A stretch of DNA of 64,000 nucleotides from Ceratodon purpureus (GCA_014871385.1 CM026425.1:12633821-12697820); one strand, 5' to 3'. Positions 44,440 through 57,935 are shown, counted from the first letter of the stretch. Notes: generated from the sequence alone by a model not told the origin. Translations and numbers: made by a program.

Positions 44440-46800
44440 TCCTTTATGTGGGAGGTGTAAACAAAGTGGTCATATAGCAAATAATTGTACAGCTCCAGCA
44501 CCTGTGAAGAGTGTTCAATTTAGTGAAATTGAAAACTCAAGGAATGTGAATCAAATCACACAATATGAAAGAGATAAACCTCAGGAGGTTTATATAACAC
44601 GTGTACAAGCCAAAAAGGCTATGGTTGAAAGTGATCAACATAGTAGCTCTGATAGTGACTATAGAAGTAGTAGAGTGAGAAAAAACAACACACCTTCAAA
44701 AGTAGTTAAGGAGAAGGATGTTGTAAAACCTAAACCAATATTTCCCTTAATACCTCCAAACATTCCTATAAATAGTGAGAAAACAATACCATTAGAAGAA
44801 CCTAAGGAGAAGGATAAGGGTAAGCAACCAGTTGAAGAAACTACAGTATTACCTCAAGATTTACCAAATAATTTTGCTAACTTGCCTAGTACCTCAAATT
44901 CATTACCTACGTTTTATAGACCACCTAAAAAGAAACTAAAAGAAACACCAACCATTCCTAAGAAAAGGAAGTATAATCGCACAATGAAATTGTCCGAGGG
45001 AATGAATCCATATGATATCTTAACAAATATGGATAAAATCCAACCTGACATTTCTTTGAGGCAATTGTTAGCAATAGCACCTAAATGTAGAGGTGAACTA
45101 AGTTCTTCGTTGGTTAGAAAAAGGAGTAAAATCGTAGATGTGCATGATATATCCTTGGACCCTGGAGCACCTACTGTGGATGTAATCATAGATGGTTCTC
45201 TAATTGAAGGAGTCCAAGTAGATAGTGGTTCTAGTGTCAACTTAATGAATGTTGACACTATGGAAGAACTAGGATTAACTCATATGACTTCCACTCCTAT
45301 TATCTTAAGAATGGCAGATCAAAGTCGAGTAGTACCATTGGGTATTTTGAGAGGAATAGTTACAACTATAGGAGGACTTAACTTTAAGATTAATTATATA
45401 ATCTTTAAAGTGAGTGAATCCATATCAACATACCCAATATTATTAGGTCGTCCATGGCTTAAATCTGCTAGAGCTAAAGATAATTGGGGAAAGGGAACAT
45501 TAACTATAAAAGCAAAAGGGAAACGGGTTGTATTACCAATGTTCCCAGTTAAATATCATGGTGAGACTCAAGAAGAAGACACAGATGTCACTTCTGAAGC
45601 CTCATATGATTCAAATAGCGAAAGTACTAAAGTAGTAGAACAGGAGAAAATGCCTGAGTTTAGATGTTTAGGGACTGGAGAATATTCCTTTCTGAATAAC
45701 GAAGTAGATTCAGATGATGCTATTCTAGCATGGGAAAATTCGCCAGTACTTAATGTAACCGCCGAAATTGAGTCGGAATTAGAACCTCAATATTTGAGTG
45801 ATTCTGAAGAATTAATGGAAAACATGTCTCATATAAAAGGTAGTAATATAAGTCCTGTTAAAAGCACTTGCATTGATATGAATTTGGGAACTCCAGAGGA
45901 GCCCAAAAACATAAGAATTTATGAAGGATTAAATCCAAAGGAATATGAACAATGGTTTAAATTCTTTAAAGAATGTAAAGATGCATTTGCATGGACTTAT
46001 AAAGACCTTAAAGGAATACCTCCAGAAGTCTGTCAACATAGAATTATTTTAGAACCTAATACAAAACCGGTAAGACAAAGACAATATCGTATGAACCCAA
46101 AATATTCTCTCATGGTTAAAGAGGAAATAGATAAACTACTAGAATGTAATTTTATATATCCAGTACCTTATAGTGAGTGGGTATCTCCAATTGTTGTGGT
46201 GCCTAAGAAGAACGGGAAGTTAAGGATTTGTCAGGATTTCAGAAAATTAAATAGTGTCACTAAAAAAGATTATTTTCCTTTACCCTTCACGGATGCAATC
46301 CTTGATGGTGTAGGAGGACATGAATGTTATTCTTTTTTAGATGGATTTTCTGGTTATAATCAAGTACAAATCGCCCCGGAAGATAAATCTCTAACAACTT
46401 TTACAACTGATTGGGGAACCTTTGCTTATAATGTCATGCCCTTTGGATTGTGCAATGCACCAGCTACTTTCCAGAGAGCAATGACAACAGCTTTTCAGGA
46501 ATATTTAAGAAAATTTATTGAAATTTTCTTAGATGATTTTTGTGTCTTTAGTCCTAAAGATGAACACCAGAAATGTTTAAAGAAATGTTTTGAACAATGT
46601 GAAAAATATGGTATTTCAATAAACGCAGCCAAGTCTGAATTCGCTGTACCTTGTGGACGATTAGTGGGTCATATAGTTTCAAAAGAAGGTATAGGTGTTG
46701 ATCCAGATAAAGTAGCTGCTATCAAAAAATTAGAAATACCTAAACATATGACAGAACTTAAAGGATTTTTAGGAGCTTCTGGATATTATAGAAGATTTAT
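44438..46800 (+). CDS. Pol 5' part: protease and reverse transcriptase, interrupted
   Basis: Frame 2 is open from just before the Gag stop, beginning with a zinc knuckle; the first internal ATG is at 44504. An aspartic protease with DSGSS (about 45221) and LLGRPWL follows a long Ser/Lys/Pro linker. RT motifs include FIYPVPYSEWVSPIVVVPKK, LRICQDFRKLN, FGLCNAPATFQRAM and FLDDF (catalytic Asp pair; F in place of the usual Y). The frame ends in the connection region at YYRRF, cut by the Mutator-like element at 46801. The +1 relation to Gag implies frameshifting or an indel. Confidence 0.85.
46791..46800 (+). repeat. Target-site duplication of the Mutator-like insertion, left copy
   Basis: GAAGATTTAT, repeated at 56060-56069. 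Ten bases, in the 9-11-bp range of Mutator-like insertions. Confidence 0.85.
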
Positions 46801-46856
46801 GGGGAAAGGTCGTATGTGAGCGGAGAGCGAAGAGCGGAGAGCGGAGAGCGGAGATT
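46801..46856 (+). repeat. Left terminal inverted repeat
   Basis: About 55 bp with iterated GAGCGGA. It pairs with the right end apart from a 7-bp insertion (TGAGCGG) there. Confidence 0.85.
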
Positions 46857-49298
46857 GAAGAGCAGAAAATAGACATTTATATTGTCATTATAAATTCAAT
46901 CATCCCCTATGACCGTGGATATTTTGCTCAATACTTTTATTATTTTTCAATTTTGAAATAAATTTAGTATATAATCTGTTGATTTAGATTCTAAATATAG
47001 CAATATTTTGGCATGTTTCAAGCAAGTTCAATCTCCATGGATAGAATTCCTTTTCTTCACTGTGAATAATTTAGGGCTGACGTCATCATGACATTAGTGT
47101 ATGGTCAATAATTGTCTACTTTCAATAATATGTTCTATTTTCTTTTTAATCCTTGTTTTGTATTAGATAGCCGTCTAAATTTTTTTAATCTTTTCCTTAA
47201 TATATCTTATCTCATATTATCTCATCTTATCTTTCTCATGTTTTTATATTGGCTTTACTGTTCCTGTTATTTACATTTTGCTTGACTTTTAAAAGAATTG
47301 TTTATGTGAGGGTGTATATTGTTTGTATGTGAATGTGTATGAACCTAGATGCTCTGTGGAATTGCCTCGTGTGCAAACATGTTTGCTGGTGTAAGTGACT
47401 TTGTATTTGCGAATGTTGGTGAGTGTAATTTGAGCATGTGTGATATGTAGTGCATGTTTTTCAAACTATTAAATCAAAGAGCACAATGTGTTACGAAGGA
47501 ATTGTTTTTGATTTAGGATTTTATAATAGAATTGACGTACATCTTTTTAACTTTCATCGCCATCAAATTCTATTTCATGAAGTTCTATCTGTAATTGCAT
47601 TGTTTTTGTCTAATCATAAAAACCGCACTACTCTATATAATGGCAAGGACTTTGGAAATGTCAAGATCAATGTTGTCAACTATAGTAGCTCCAATGCAGC
47701 ACTTGTATCCTTGGATAAAGATCTGTACTGTAGTAAAGATCTATCATCTAAGCTAAGATTGTTAGTAAGTTCATACTAAAAACATGTGTATTTGAATGAT
47801 AATTGTTGATACAATTGTCCTAAATCATTATAAGGAACAACCTCGGTGCAAGTGTGACTACATAAGGAGTTTTAGAATACACTTGAAGGCATGCATGTGT
47901 GAGTATAAACTCATTAATACTGTGAAATTGCAAAAGGCTTTTTAAATCAGTTATAAATTTTTAATGGTTATCGGCTACTTTGATAAATAATAATGGGAAT
48001 TTACCATTCTCCATGGATAGTCAAGAAAAGATAAATTATGGTGGTTAGAAGTTCAATAGTGATCATTTAAACACCTTTGCTGTACATAGTAGCCGCTGAT
48101 GATGTAGTATAATAACTAGAAAGTAACTAGGCACTGTTGGTTGGGCAAGAAGATTAAATGTGGTAGATATCTTCATTTGGAAATATAGGATTATATTAGG
48201 ATCAGAAGAGAGAGGCGGTTAATAAAGAAAAAGAGCGTTAGGGTTTTCTAGAAAGGATAAGTAAAAAGCGAAAAGGACTGAAGACCATCCTTGTACAATG
48301 ATTTTGATTGTACATTAACACTTTTTAGAAAATGAAAGATAAAATCTCTTGAACCATTAATCTAGTGTAAATAAGATGGTGTGGAAAAAATATGATATAG
48401 AGATGGAATTCTAAGAATATAAGAACATGAAGTGCAATAAGCACAAGGATGAAGAATAGAATAGATTCTTTATTTATGGTTTTTTTTGGAAGCATATAAT
48501 GAGCTTTGAAAGATAATCTACTTTTAACTATGATTGTTGAAATTTAGAGCAAATCCATAGCCAATTAGACTAGACTTTGCCAGCTAGGAAAAAAATGGTA
48601 GGATGCGAGCCAATCATGGTAGTTACAACTTATTGGTGACATAGAATTTAAGCTTCATTTAAAAAGTTTAAAATTTAAGGTAGGCTTCTGTAGATATAAA
48701 AACTTTATTACAATAAAATATATAGAAAAGCTCATACTTGTATTTGCTTGTTAAAAAGGTGTTAACAAGACAATGATATCAATTTGTACTTAAAGTAAAT
48801 CATGGCACTCCTTATCATCAACTTAAAAAGGAAGATAGACAACAAAGATTTATCTAACTTATTATTACCAAATTGAGAAAAAAGTGAAAAAATGAAAATC
48901 CCTAAAAAATTGATACATTTTCAACCTCCATTTTTAAAGTGAAAACAACCTTTACCACAAAGATATTATTGCGTTTTTTGCTACAGTAGGATAAAACATA
49001 CAATAGACGCACGAGACCTTTTGCAATCATAATCATTATAAAAGAGATCTTGAAACAAAACGATACAACGTTCAACAAAAAATGAGAACATTGAATGCAA
49101 AGAAACTATTTGTAGAATTACACAACATCTTTAGACTTTAAAACATGAGACAAGCCAATCCACAATAACGTTCGAATAATTGTATCTTAAATGTATGAAC
49201 AAGCATACTAACAAATACCATCTCCTAAAAATTACCCAATTGCCATTATAATATTCCAAGAAAGTCCTCATCAACAAAACAAGACAGCATGCCGGTAG
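46857..49298. other. AT-rich left interior of the Mutator-like element
   Basis: No gene supported. One 109-codon ORF (47450-47779) is the only sizeable frame and looks like chance or relic. Confidence 0.5.
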
Positions 49299-52200
49299 AC
49301 AAAGTACGAAAACAAGTAAAACAAAACAACGCAAGTTGCAAAAGATATAGCGCAACACTTTCATATAGCTTTTTCCTCCAAAAGTAAACAAATCTCACCA
49401 TGCTTGATGCAATCAATCAATTCAAAAAAACACAAACAGAGAACTTCAAATAAGAGTATGAGCAAGCTTCAACCCATTCTAACAAAACATTATTCCATGG
49501 TCTATGTACAAGACATTCACTTGGTTTGGTCAATAACTATAAAAGCACTAAACCACTACATACACTATATAATCCAACTAAAACAATCAAAGTGATAACA
49601 AAAGAGGCTCCCAAAATGCATTCCATCTCACCTCTAAACATAATCATGAAGATTCATACTACCATTCAAAGGCGGCCTAGATTTTCAAGGTTCTCAGACC
49701 CCCTCATGTTTGAGATCCAATATCTCCCAAACCAAACAAAACCAAGGCTTCAAACTTCGTACACACATGTGATACCTCACAAAGTAGCCTTCTACAAAAT
49801 CTCATTTCCAAAGGCGTCGCCGATTAGCGTCAACACAATGGAAACCAAAGTCCAAAATCTGCCATTTTTTCCAGAAACCCGACCGCGCCCTGGAGGCTGG
49901 GAAGGGGCTCTCGGTGCCGAGAGCCCCTTCCCAGCCTCAAGGGCGCGGTCCTAAAAGGGCCCTTTTCAAGCCCATGATGTGGCTCTCGGCACCGAGAGCC
50001 CACAATTGGACTCCAAGTAGGGGGCATTAACATGGCAAACAGTGGCAGAATGGATGCCAAGGTTTTCAGACCCCCTCATGTTTGAGATCCAATATCTCCC
50101 AAACCAAGCAAAACCAAGGCTTCAAACTTTGTACACACATGTGATACCTCACAAAGTAGCCTTCCACAAAATCTCATTTCCAAAGGCTTCGCCGATTAGC
50201 GTCAACACAATGGAAACCAAAGTCCAAAATCTGCCATTTTTTCCAGAAACCCGACCGCGCCCTGGAGGCTGGGAAGGGGCTCTCGGTGCCGAGAGCCCCT
50301 TCCCAGCCTCAAGGGCGCGGTCCTAAAAGGGCCCTTTTCAAGCCCATGATGTGGCTCTCGGCACCGAGAGCCCACAATTGGACTCCAAGTAGGGGGCATT
50401 AACATGGCAAACAGTGGCAGAATGGATGCCAAGGTTTTCAGACCCCCTCATGTTTGAGATCCAATATCTCCCAAACCAAGCAAAACCAAGGCTTCAAACT
50501 TTGTACACACATGTGATACCTCACAAAGAAGCCTTCCACAAAATCTCATTTCCAAAGGCTTCGCCGATTAGCGTCAACACAATGGAAACCAAAGTCCAAA
50601 ATCTGCCATTTTTTCCAGAAACCCGACCGCGCCCTGGAGGCTGGGAAGGGGCTCTCGGTGCCGAGAGCCCCTTCCCAGCCTCAAGGGCGCGGTCCTAAAA
50701 GGGCCCTTTTCAAGCCCATGATGTGGCTCTCAGCACCGAGAGCCCACAATTGGACTCCAAGTAGGGGGCATTAACATGGCAAACAGTGGCAGAATGGATG
50801 CCAAGGTTTTCAGACCCCCTCCTGTTTGAGATCCAATATCTCCCAAACCAAGCAAAACCAAGGCTTCAAACTTTGTACACACATGTGATACCTCACAAAG
50901 TAGCCTTCCACAAAATCTCATTTCCAAAGGCGTCGCCGATTAGCGTCAACACAATGGAAACCAAAGTCCAAAATCTGCCATTTTTTCCAGAAACCCGACC
51001 GCGCCCTGGAGGCTGGGAAGGGGCTCTCGGTGCCGAGAGCCCCTTCCCAGCCTCAAAGGCGCGGTCGGGTTTGGGGCTTGATGGGCCCTCATCGACCAAT
51101 TCTTACTTGTAAAGGGACTGGTTAGGGCCCCTTAGGTCAAATCCTCGACCGCGCCGTTGAGGCTGGGAAGGGGCTCTCGGTGCCGAGAGCCCCTTCCCAG
51201 CCTCAAAGGCGCGGTCGGGTTTGGGGCTTGATGGGCCCTCATCGACCAATTCTTACTTGTAAAGGGACCGGTTAGGGCCCCTTAGGTCAAATCCTCGACC
51301 GCGCCCTTGAGGCTGGGAAGGGGCTCTCGGTGCCGAGAGCCCCTTCCCGGCCTCAAAGGGGCGGTCGGGTTTGGGGCTTGATGGGCCGTAATTGACCAAT
51401 TCTTACAAGTAAAGGGACCGGTTAGGGCCCCTAAGTCCAGAAACCCGACCGCGCCCTTGAGGCTGGGAAGGGGCTCTCGGTGCCGAGAGCCTCTTCCCGG
51501 CCTCAAAGGCGCGGTCGGGATTGGGGGGATATAGGCCCTTAGTATTCCTTTTTTTTAAGGAAGCAGCCACTTACGCCCCTAAAGACGCGCATTTGTATGT
51601 AAAAGGGTCCTTAGCGACCTCAAAAAGCCCTTTTTTTAAGAAATGGTCCCCATATGACCCTTTACCTTCGCGTTTTTACATAAAAAGGGACCCTTATGAA
51701 CCTTAGAGGTGTAGAACCCGACCGCGCCTTTGAGGCCGGGAAGGGGTTCTCGGCACCGAGAGCCCCTCCCCAGCCTCAAGGCCGCGGTCGGGTTTCTGGA
51801 CTGAAGGGCCCTAACCGGTCCCTTTACTAGTAAGAATTGGTCAATCACGGCCCATCAAGCCCCAAACCCGACCGCCCCTTTGAGGCCGGGAAGGGGCTCT
51901 CGGCACCGAGAGCCCCTTCCCAGCCTCAAGGGCGCGGTCGGGTTTTTGGACTTAGGGGCCCTAACCGGTCCCTTTACTAGTAAGAATTGGTCGATCACAG
52001 CCCATCAAGCCCCAAACCCGACCGCCCCTTTGAGGCCGGGAAGGGGCTCTCGGCACCGAGAGCCCCTTCCCAGCGTCAAGGGCGCGGTCGAGGATTTGAC
52101 CTAAGAGGCCCTAACCGGTCCCTTTACAAGTAAGAATTGGTCGATGAGGGCCCATCAAGCCCCAAACCCGACCGCCCCTTTGAGGCTGGGAAGGGGCTCT

Positions 52201-53193
52201 CGGCACCGAGAGCCCCTTCCCAGCCTCCAGGGCGCGGTCGGGTTTCTGGAAAAAATGGCAGATTTTGGACTTTGGTTTCCATTGTGTTGACGCTAATCGG
52301 CGACGCCTTTGGAAATGAGATTTTGTGGAAGGCTACTTTGTGAGGTATCACATGTGTGTACAAAGTTTGAAGCCTTGGTTTTGCTTGGTTTGGGAGATAT
52401 TGGATCTCAAACATGAGGGGGTCTGAAAACCTTGGCATCCATTCTGCCACTGTTTGCCATGTTAATGCCCCCTACTTGGAGTCCAATTGTGGGCTCTCGG
52501 TGCCGAGAGCCACATCATGGGCTTGAAAAGGGCCCTTTTAGGACCGCGCCCTTGAGGCTGCGAAGGGGCTCTCGGCACCGAGAGCCCCTTCCCAGCCTCC
52601 AGGGCGCGGTCGGGTTTCTGGAAAAAATGGCAGATTTTGGACTTTGGTTTCCATTGTGTTGACGCTAATTGGCGTCGGCTTTGGAAATGAGATTTTGTAG
52701 AAGGCTACTTTGTGAGGTATCACATGTGTGTACGAAGTTTGAAGCCTTGGTTTTGTTTGGTTTGGGAGATATTGGATCTCAAACATGAGGGGGTCTGAGA
52801 ACCTTGAAAATCTAGGCCGCCTTTGAATGGTAGTATGAATCTTCATGATTATGTTTAGAGATGAGATGGAATGCATTTTGGGAGCCTCTTTTGTTATCAC
52901 TTTGATTGTTTTAGTTGGATTATATAGTGTATGTAGTGGTTTAGTGCTTTTATAGTTATTGACCAAACCAAGTGAATGTCTTGTACATAGACCATGGAAT
53001 AATGTTTTGTTAGAATGGGTTGAAGCTTGCTCATACTCTTATTTGAAGTTCTCTGTTTGTGTTTTTTTGAATTGATTGATTGCATCAAGCATGGTGAGAT
53101 TTGTTTACTTTTGGAGGAAAAAGCTATATGAAAGTGTTGCGCTATATCTTTTGCAACTTGCGGTGTTTGGTTTTACTTGTTTTCGTACTTTGT
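49299..53193. repeat. Large inverted repeat with hairpin-bearing tandem arrays
   Basis: The left arm starts at GACAAAGTACGAAAACAAG (49299) and the right arm ends with its complement (53193). Between lie tandem 372-bp units (left arm: about 49.68, 50.05, 50.42 and 50.80 kb; right arm: one to two) and then 150-bp units on both sides of a centre at about 51.54-51.71 kb. ORFs of identical sequence appear on opposite strands of the arms (for example 49526-49954 and 52966-52538), which is a symmetry effect rather than evidence of genes. Confidence 0.92.
51011..52250. repeat. 150-bp tandem units each holding a 42-bp perfect palindrome
   Basis: Perfect palindrome with arm GGCTGGGAAGGGGCTCTCGG and a two-base centre TG. 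It starts at 51011, 51161, 51311 and 51461 on the left. On the right, related copies start at 51734, 51884, 52034 and 52184, some with one substitution. Flanking CGACCGCGCC and GGCGCGGTCG extend each stem to about 35 bp. Spacer sequence has GACCGGTTAGGGCCC-like and CAATTCTTACTTGTAAAGGG-like boxes. Confidence 0.9.
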
Positions 53194-55999
53194 TTGAAGG
53201 TTTGTTATGGCTTTTCTAGCACTTTGGGTTAATCAATTCTTTTAAAATTCCTTTATATTATTTAATTACACATGAAATTATGCATGATCCTATTGTATGC
53301 TTTGTGTATTGGCAATTGCCTTCTTTTTTAGAGTACACAATTTGAGTTAGATGTTAAGTCCTTTACATGTTTATAGTACCGAACGTATGTCTTTTCACAT
53401 TATTTTTTGATGATTGGTGCCGGAGATGTAGAGCATTTTTGTAGAAATCACATAAAAATTGACATCTCATACATTTCTCTCTTTAGTTATAGGGTTCTTT
53501 TTCTTTGAGCAATCACCCTAACATTTTGGAAGTTGCAATTCTACACTAGATTGCTTGCAGTTGAAGTTAGTCATTGATGCCTTGAACAATGCATTTTGAT
53601 CCATTGACCACTGTATTGAAATAGAAACTCTGACATTTGACAAAGCACCTCACTCTTTATGACAGCTCCATTAGATGAGATACTTATCTAGCAATAGAGA
53701 TAATAGATTATCATCATCGATTATGTTTTGATTGATTTTTTCTATATGTTGTTGACCAATATATTTATCATGTAATCACTTTGCAATCTTAAGATCCACA
53801 GAAACATCCTCATGAGCTTTTAGATGTTGACTATACACACGTGGTTTTCGGCTTTGCTTGTTTCTCTTGCTCATTTCCTTGTGTCTTTTTCACAGTCTAA
53901 ATGTATTTTTTTTCTTAAAATACGCTCCTCAACACTTTTGATTGTTTCTTATGAGGTTTGACATATTGGCTTAGTTTTCATGTCCTTTATCTTAGCCTGC
54001 ATTACTGCTCTCTCATCTGTTTCTTTACTCAATTTTGTCTCCATATTATAGAATATAGCTAAATAATTATCAAGCTATAAATTCTTTAATCAGCCATTGA
54101 AAACTCACAGTCCTATGTTTTCAAAGACAAAGACACTTTTTTAATAGATAATCAGTGTGTCATCACGCTATCTTTAAGAAACCTTAATTTTTGAATTCTA
54201 ATCTAGTGATTTTATGTAATGTATATGTTAATACACACATAAACTCACTTCCAAGCCTCAACACATAAATGCAATTTCAAAGTACACACACTTTTCCAAC
54301 ATATTACAAATAAATTTTGAAATCACTTCTTCAATCTCTCCTACAAAAATGCACAACATACTATGCCAAGAGGCAGACTCGACTTGACTTCAATTTCTTC
54401 AATTAGTGGTTGTGACTTTCTTTGACTCTTGCTTTGGCTCTTTATTTTCCACCTCTACTTATCGTTACATCAGGCCATCATAGTCATTGCATAAATTCGT
54501 AATAGTATACATTTCTTTAATGACACAAAGTCCCACAAAGAAGTGTCACCTATCTTGTAAATTTATGTATTAAATATAAATTTGAAAGGATAACGCTTCC
54601 AAAAAAACTTCATTATCTATGTTTGAACTAGATTTTGCATCTTTTATGTCATGTCATGAACTAAACTTTGTACTCTAATAATGAAATGTTTGACAAAAAT
54701 CATCAATGAAAGCAATAAGAATATTGATCACCATGCATTATAATCTATATCCATCTAACTTGTTATCTTTTAAAGGACAATTGTTGAAATTGGCTTTTTG
54801 AAAGTTTAGGCAAGTACTTGTAATGTCAAATTTAGATACGATTTTTAAAAAAATTCTGAGAGTTTTTTCCCTAACAAATGTTTTGAAGGAATCTATTTTC
54901 TTTGAAAAATTGGACACGAAAAAAAAATAATAATGGTACTTGAAGTGGAATTTTGTGTTGTGTAGGCAATTCAGGGAGTTGTGCTAAATACATATGTTAC
55001 CTTTCACACTTTTTCTATAAATATTCAATGTTGTCATCTTTGAGGTTTTCCAAAAGAGAATTACTTTTAGTACAATGTTCATTCCGCAAAAGATCAAAGT
55101 TTTTTCACTGTTTCAAACAATGCACCAATAAAACTGTTTCTTTCTTTTATAAAAGTTAGAAACTTTGTTTTCTTAGGTTTATTCTTTTTTTCACTAAAAT
55201 GATGAATATTAATCTTTATTTTGACAGTTTAGATTGGGACTTTATAAAGTAATGGAATCTCTAGGAAAGAAATTATATGAATTTGACATTCTTATGTATT
55301 CAACTTTATAAAAAATATTGTTTTCTGCATGCTACACTTGTCTTCTCTCTGTAATTTATTTTGGTACAATTAGCTATCTTAGAAGTCTTTGTCAAGCATG
55401 AAAACCCTAAAATCCACAATGTAAGAAGCCTAAGAAAAAAAGTTAGAGTGAGTCAACCTAATTAAAAGTCAAGCTAAGAAAGTTTGTTTTTGGATTTCAA
55501 TTGTTATGATCATCTAATCTCTAGGGTCAATTCAGATGATTTTTTTTGTCCTATCTACAACAATAATCTTATTAAAGATCTTATAGTCAGAATTGAAAAC
55601 TGATGATTTTTTAGTCATTCATTCTTTCTACATTAGAAATGGCAGTTTTGAGAGTTTTTAGTGAAATATAGTCAAAGAACTTTAGGGGTTAAATTGCCCC
55701 TACAACACCACTAAACCAATGTCCAACATAATTTCTTATTAGAAATGGATCAAATACTATCTACTATACACAATAATCTTCATCCATCTATTCGTGTAAT
55801 ACATAAAATATTGCGTACTTGTAAGAAAAATGGAGATCAAAACTGATAAAATCAGACTTCAACCCACGGACATAGGACCAATTTTTTTACTAAAATTAGG
55901 AATATTCTAAAAAGATTCGAATAATCTAAACATAGATTCTAATTTTAGAAAAAAATTAACTATTTTTAGAATCTGCTCTCCAATTTCTGCTCTCAGAGC
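53194..55999. other. AT-rich right interior of the Mutator-like element
   Basis: No gene supported; long T- and A-rich stretches with many stops. A 68-codon ORF at 54953-55159 appears to be chance. Confidence 0.5.
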
Positions 56000-56059
56000 A
56001 GAAATTCTCCGCTCTCCGCTCTTCGCTCTCCGCTCACCGCTCACATACAAGCTTCCCTC
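56000..56059 (-). repeat. Right terminal inverted repeat
   Basis: TCTCCGCTCTTCGCTCTCCG followed by CTCACCGCTCACATAC and GCTTCCCTC. Just inside it, GCTCTC and GAGAGC-type half-palindromes around 55975-56010 add a small hairpin (TTTCTGCTCTCAGAGCAGAA). Confidence 0.85.
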
Positions 56060-57918
56060 GAAGATTTATCTACTTTTATGCAGAAGTAGCAGCTCCTTTA
56101 ACACATCTAACAAAACAAACCGATACTCCTGGTGTTTGGACAGAAGAGTGCACAAAAGCATTTAATAAACTTAAAAAACGGCTTAGTAATGCTCCCATCC
56201 TAATACCACCAGATTGGGAGAAACCGTTTGAAGTTTATGTAGATGCATCAAATTATGCTATTGGAAGTGTTCTCAGTCAAAAAGACGCAAAAGGTCATGA
56301 TCGACCTATATATTTTTCTAGTAGACAATTAAGTGCTGCTGAGAAAAATTACTCTGTAACGGAGAGAGAAGGGTTAGGAATGATATATTCAGTCCAAAAA
56401 TATAGACATTATTTATTAGGTTATAAGTTCACTTTCCATGTAGATCATGATGCACTTAAATATATGGTTAATAAACCACAATTGAGTGGGAGAATAGCTA
56501 GATGGGTATTGTTACTTCAAGAATTTGATTTTACGGTTAATGTAAGGCCTGGCAAAAAACATGCCAATGCTGATTTCTTATCACGGATTAGTAAGGAAGT
56601 GAATCCAGAATCCATAGATGATAGTTTTCCAGATGCGCATATTTTTCAAGTGGATATCATTCCAGCAGAATATGCTGATGTTATTCATTACTTGAGTACC
56701 AATACCTTCCCTCAAGATTATACAGATAAACAAAAACAAAAATTAATATTTAAATCTCAACCATATACATTAATTGCAAAAGTTTTATATAAAAGGGGTA
56801 AAGACGGACTTTTACGGAGATGTATTAATCCAAGTGAGGTACCATTAATTCTTAAAGGTTGTCATGACGCTGCATGTGGCGGTCATTTTGCCGGAATGGT
56901 AACTGCACATAAAGCGTTACAATCCGGATATTGGTGGCCAACACTCTTTGGGGATGCACATAGATATACTAAAAAATGTGATCCATGCCAAAGAGTGGGA
57001 AAACCTACACCTTCAAAGGCAATGCCTTTAAATCCAATTTTAGCTCAAACGCCGTTTGAGAAATGGGGAATTGATTTTGTAGGACCTATTAAACCACCTA
57101 GTCGACATGGTCGAAATAGATACATATTAATTGCAACTGAATATGTAACTAAATGGGCAGAAGCTCAACCTACGAAAGCCGATGATGCTAAAACTGTTGC
57201 CAAATTTTTATATGAAAATATTATTACAAGATTTGGATGTCCAAAAGAATTAGTAAGTGATCGGGGAACTCATTTTCTTAATGAAATAATTGAACAACTA
57301 ACTGAAAAATATTCAATTAAACATAGAAAATCTACACCGTATCACCCCCGTGCTAATGGTCAGACAGAGAAAACAAACGGTATATTATGTCGGATAATTA
57401 CTAAAACTGTACAGGGTTCAAATACGGATTGGGACGCAAGAGTACCAGATGCATTATGGGCTTATCGATGTGCATTTAAAGTATCTACAAAATTTACTCC
57501 ATTTCAATTAGTTTACGGTCAAGAAGCTATTTTACCAATTGAAATGGAACTCCCGTCTTTAAGAATTGCATTAGATGAACGATTAGGAGATGAAGAATCT
57601 TTAAGACATAGGCTTTATATGCTCGAAAAATTAGATGAAACGAGAGCCCAAGCATATCTTAATAATGAAGCTATTCAAAAACATCGTAAAACATATTATG
57701 ATAGCAAATTGGAACCCAAAGTTTTGAATCCTAATGATTTAGTATTATTATATGATAGCCGATTTCAAAAATTTCCAGGAAAATTTAGAATGCGTTGGTT
57801 TGGACCATACCGGGTATTAAAATCGTATCCCAATGGTTCAGTTGAACTTCAAGATTTTGCAGGAAAAATTCATGCCACAAGATATAATGGTTTTCGTTTG
57901 AAACCATACATAACTTGA
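56060..57918 (+). CDS. Pol 3' part: RNase H and integrase
   Basis: Open from the right copy of the target duplication (56060-56069) in the frame of the upstream part. RNase H: PFEVYVDASNYAIGSVLSQ, AVTERE-type TEREGL, FHVDHDAL and HANADFLSRI. Integrase zinc finger: GCHDAACGGHFAG with CDPCQRVGKP. Catalytic residues: WGIDFVGP, LVSDRGTHF and an E in RANGQTEKTNG. A DLVLLYDSRFQKFPGKFRMR C-terminal domain follows; no chromodomain. It ends at TGA 57916-57918. Confidence 0.9.
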
Positions 57919-57935
57919 GGACAAGTTCTAGATTT

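Larger units (their letters stand above)
46801..56059. mobile_element. Non-autonomous Mutator-like element (9.26 kb) inserted in pol
   Basis: Flanked by 10-bp duplications GAAGATTTAT. Ends pair as GRGGAARGYY followed by GTATGTGAGCGG. AT-rich flanks surround a GC-rich 3.9-kb inverted repeat. No transposase is seen. The best small ORF (47450-47779, 109 aa) has no recognisable domain. Removing the element and one duplication puts the pol frame back in phase across the junction, so this is a clean, recent insertion. Confidence 0.85.

Noticed and set aside
49526..52966. Repeated ORFs of 76-142 codons on both strands
   Set aside because: Identical proteins on opposite strands reflect the inverted repeat and 372-bp units. 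Palindromes and stops in other copies argue against coding.
54953..55159. 68-codon ORF in the right part of the Mutator-like element
   Set aside because: Isolated, Cys/Phe/Lys-rich ORF in AT-rich DNA without upstream or downstream coding signal.
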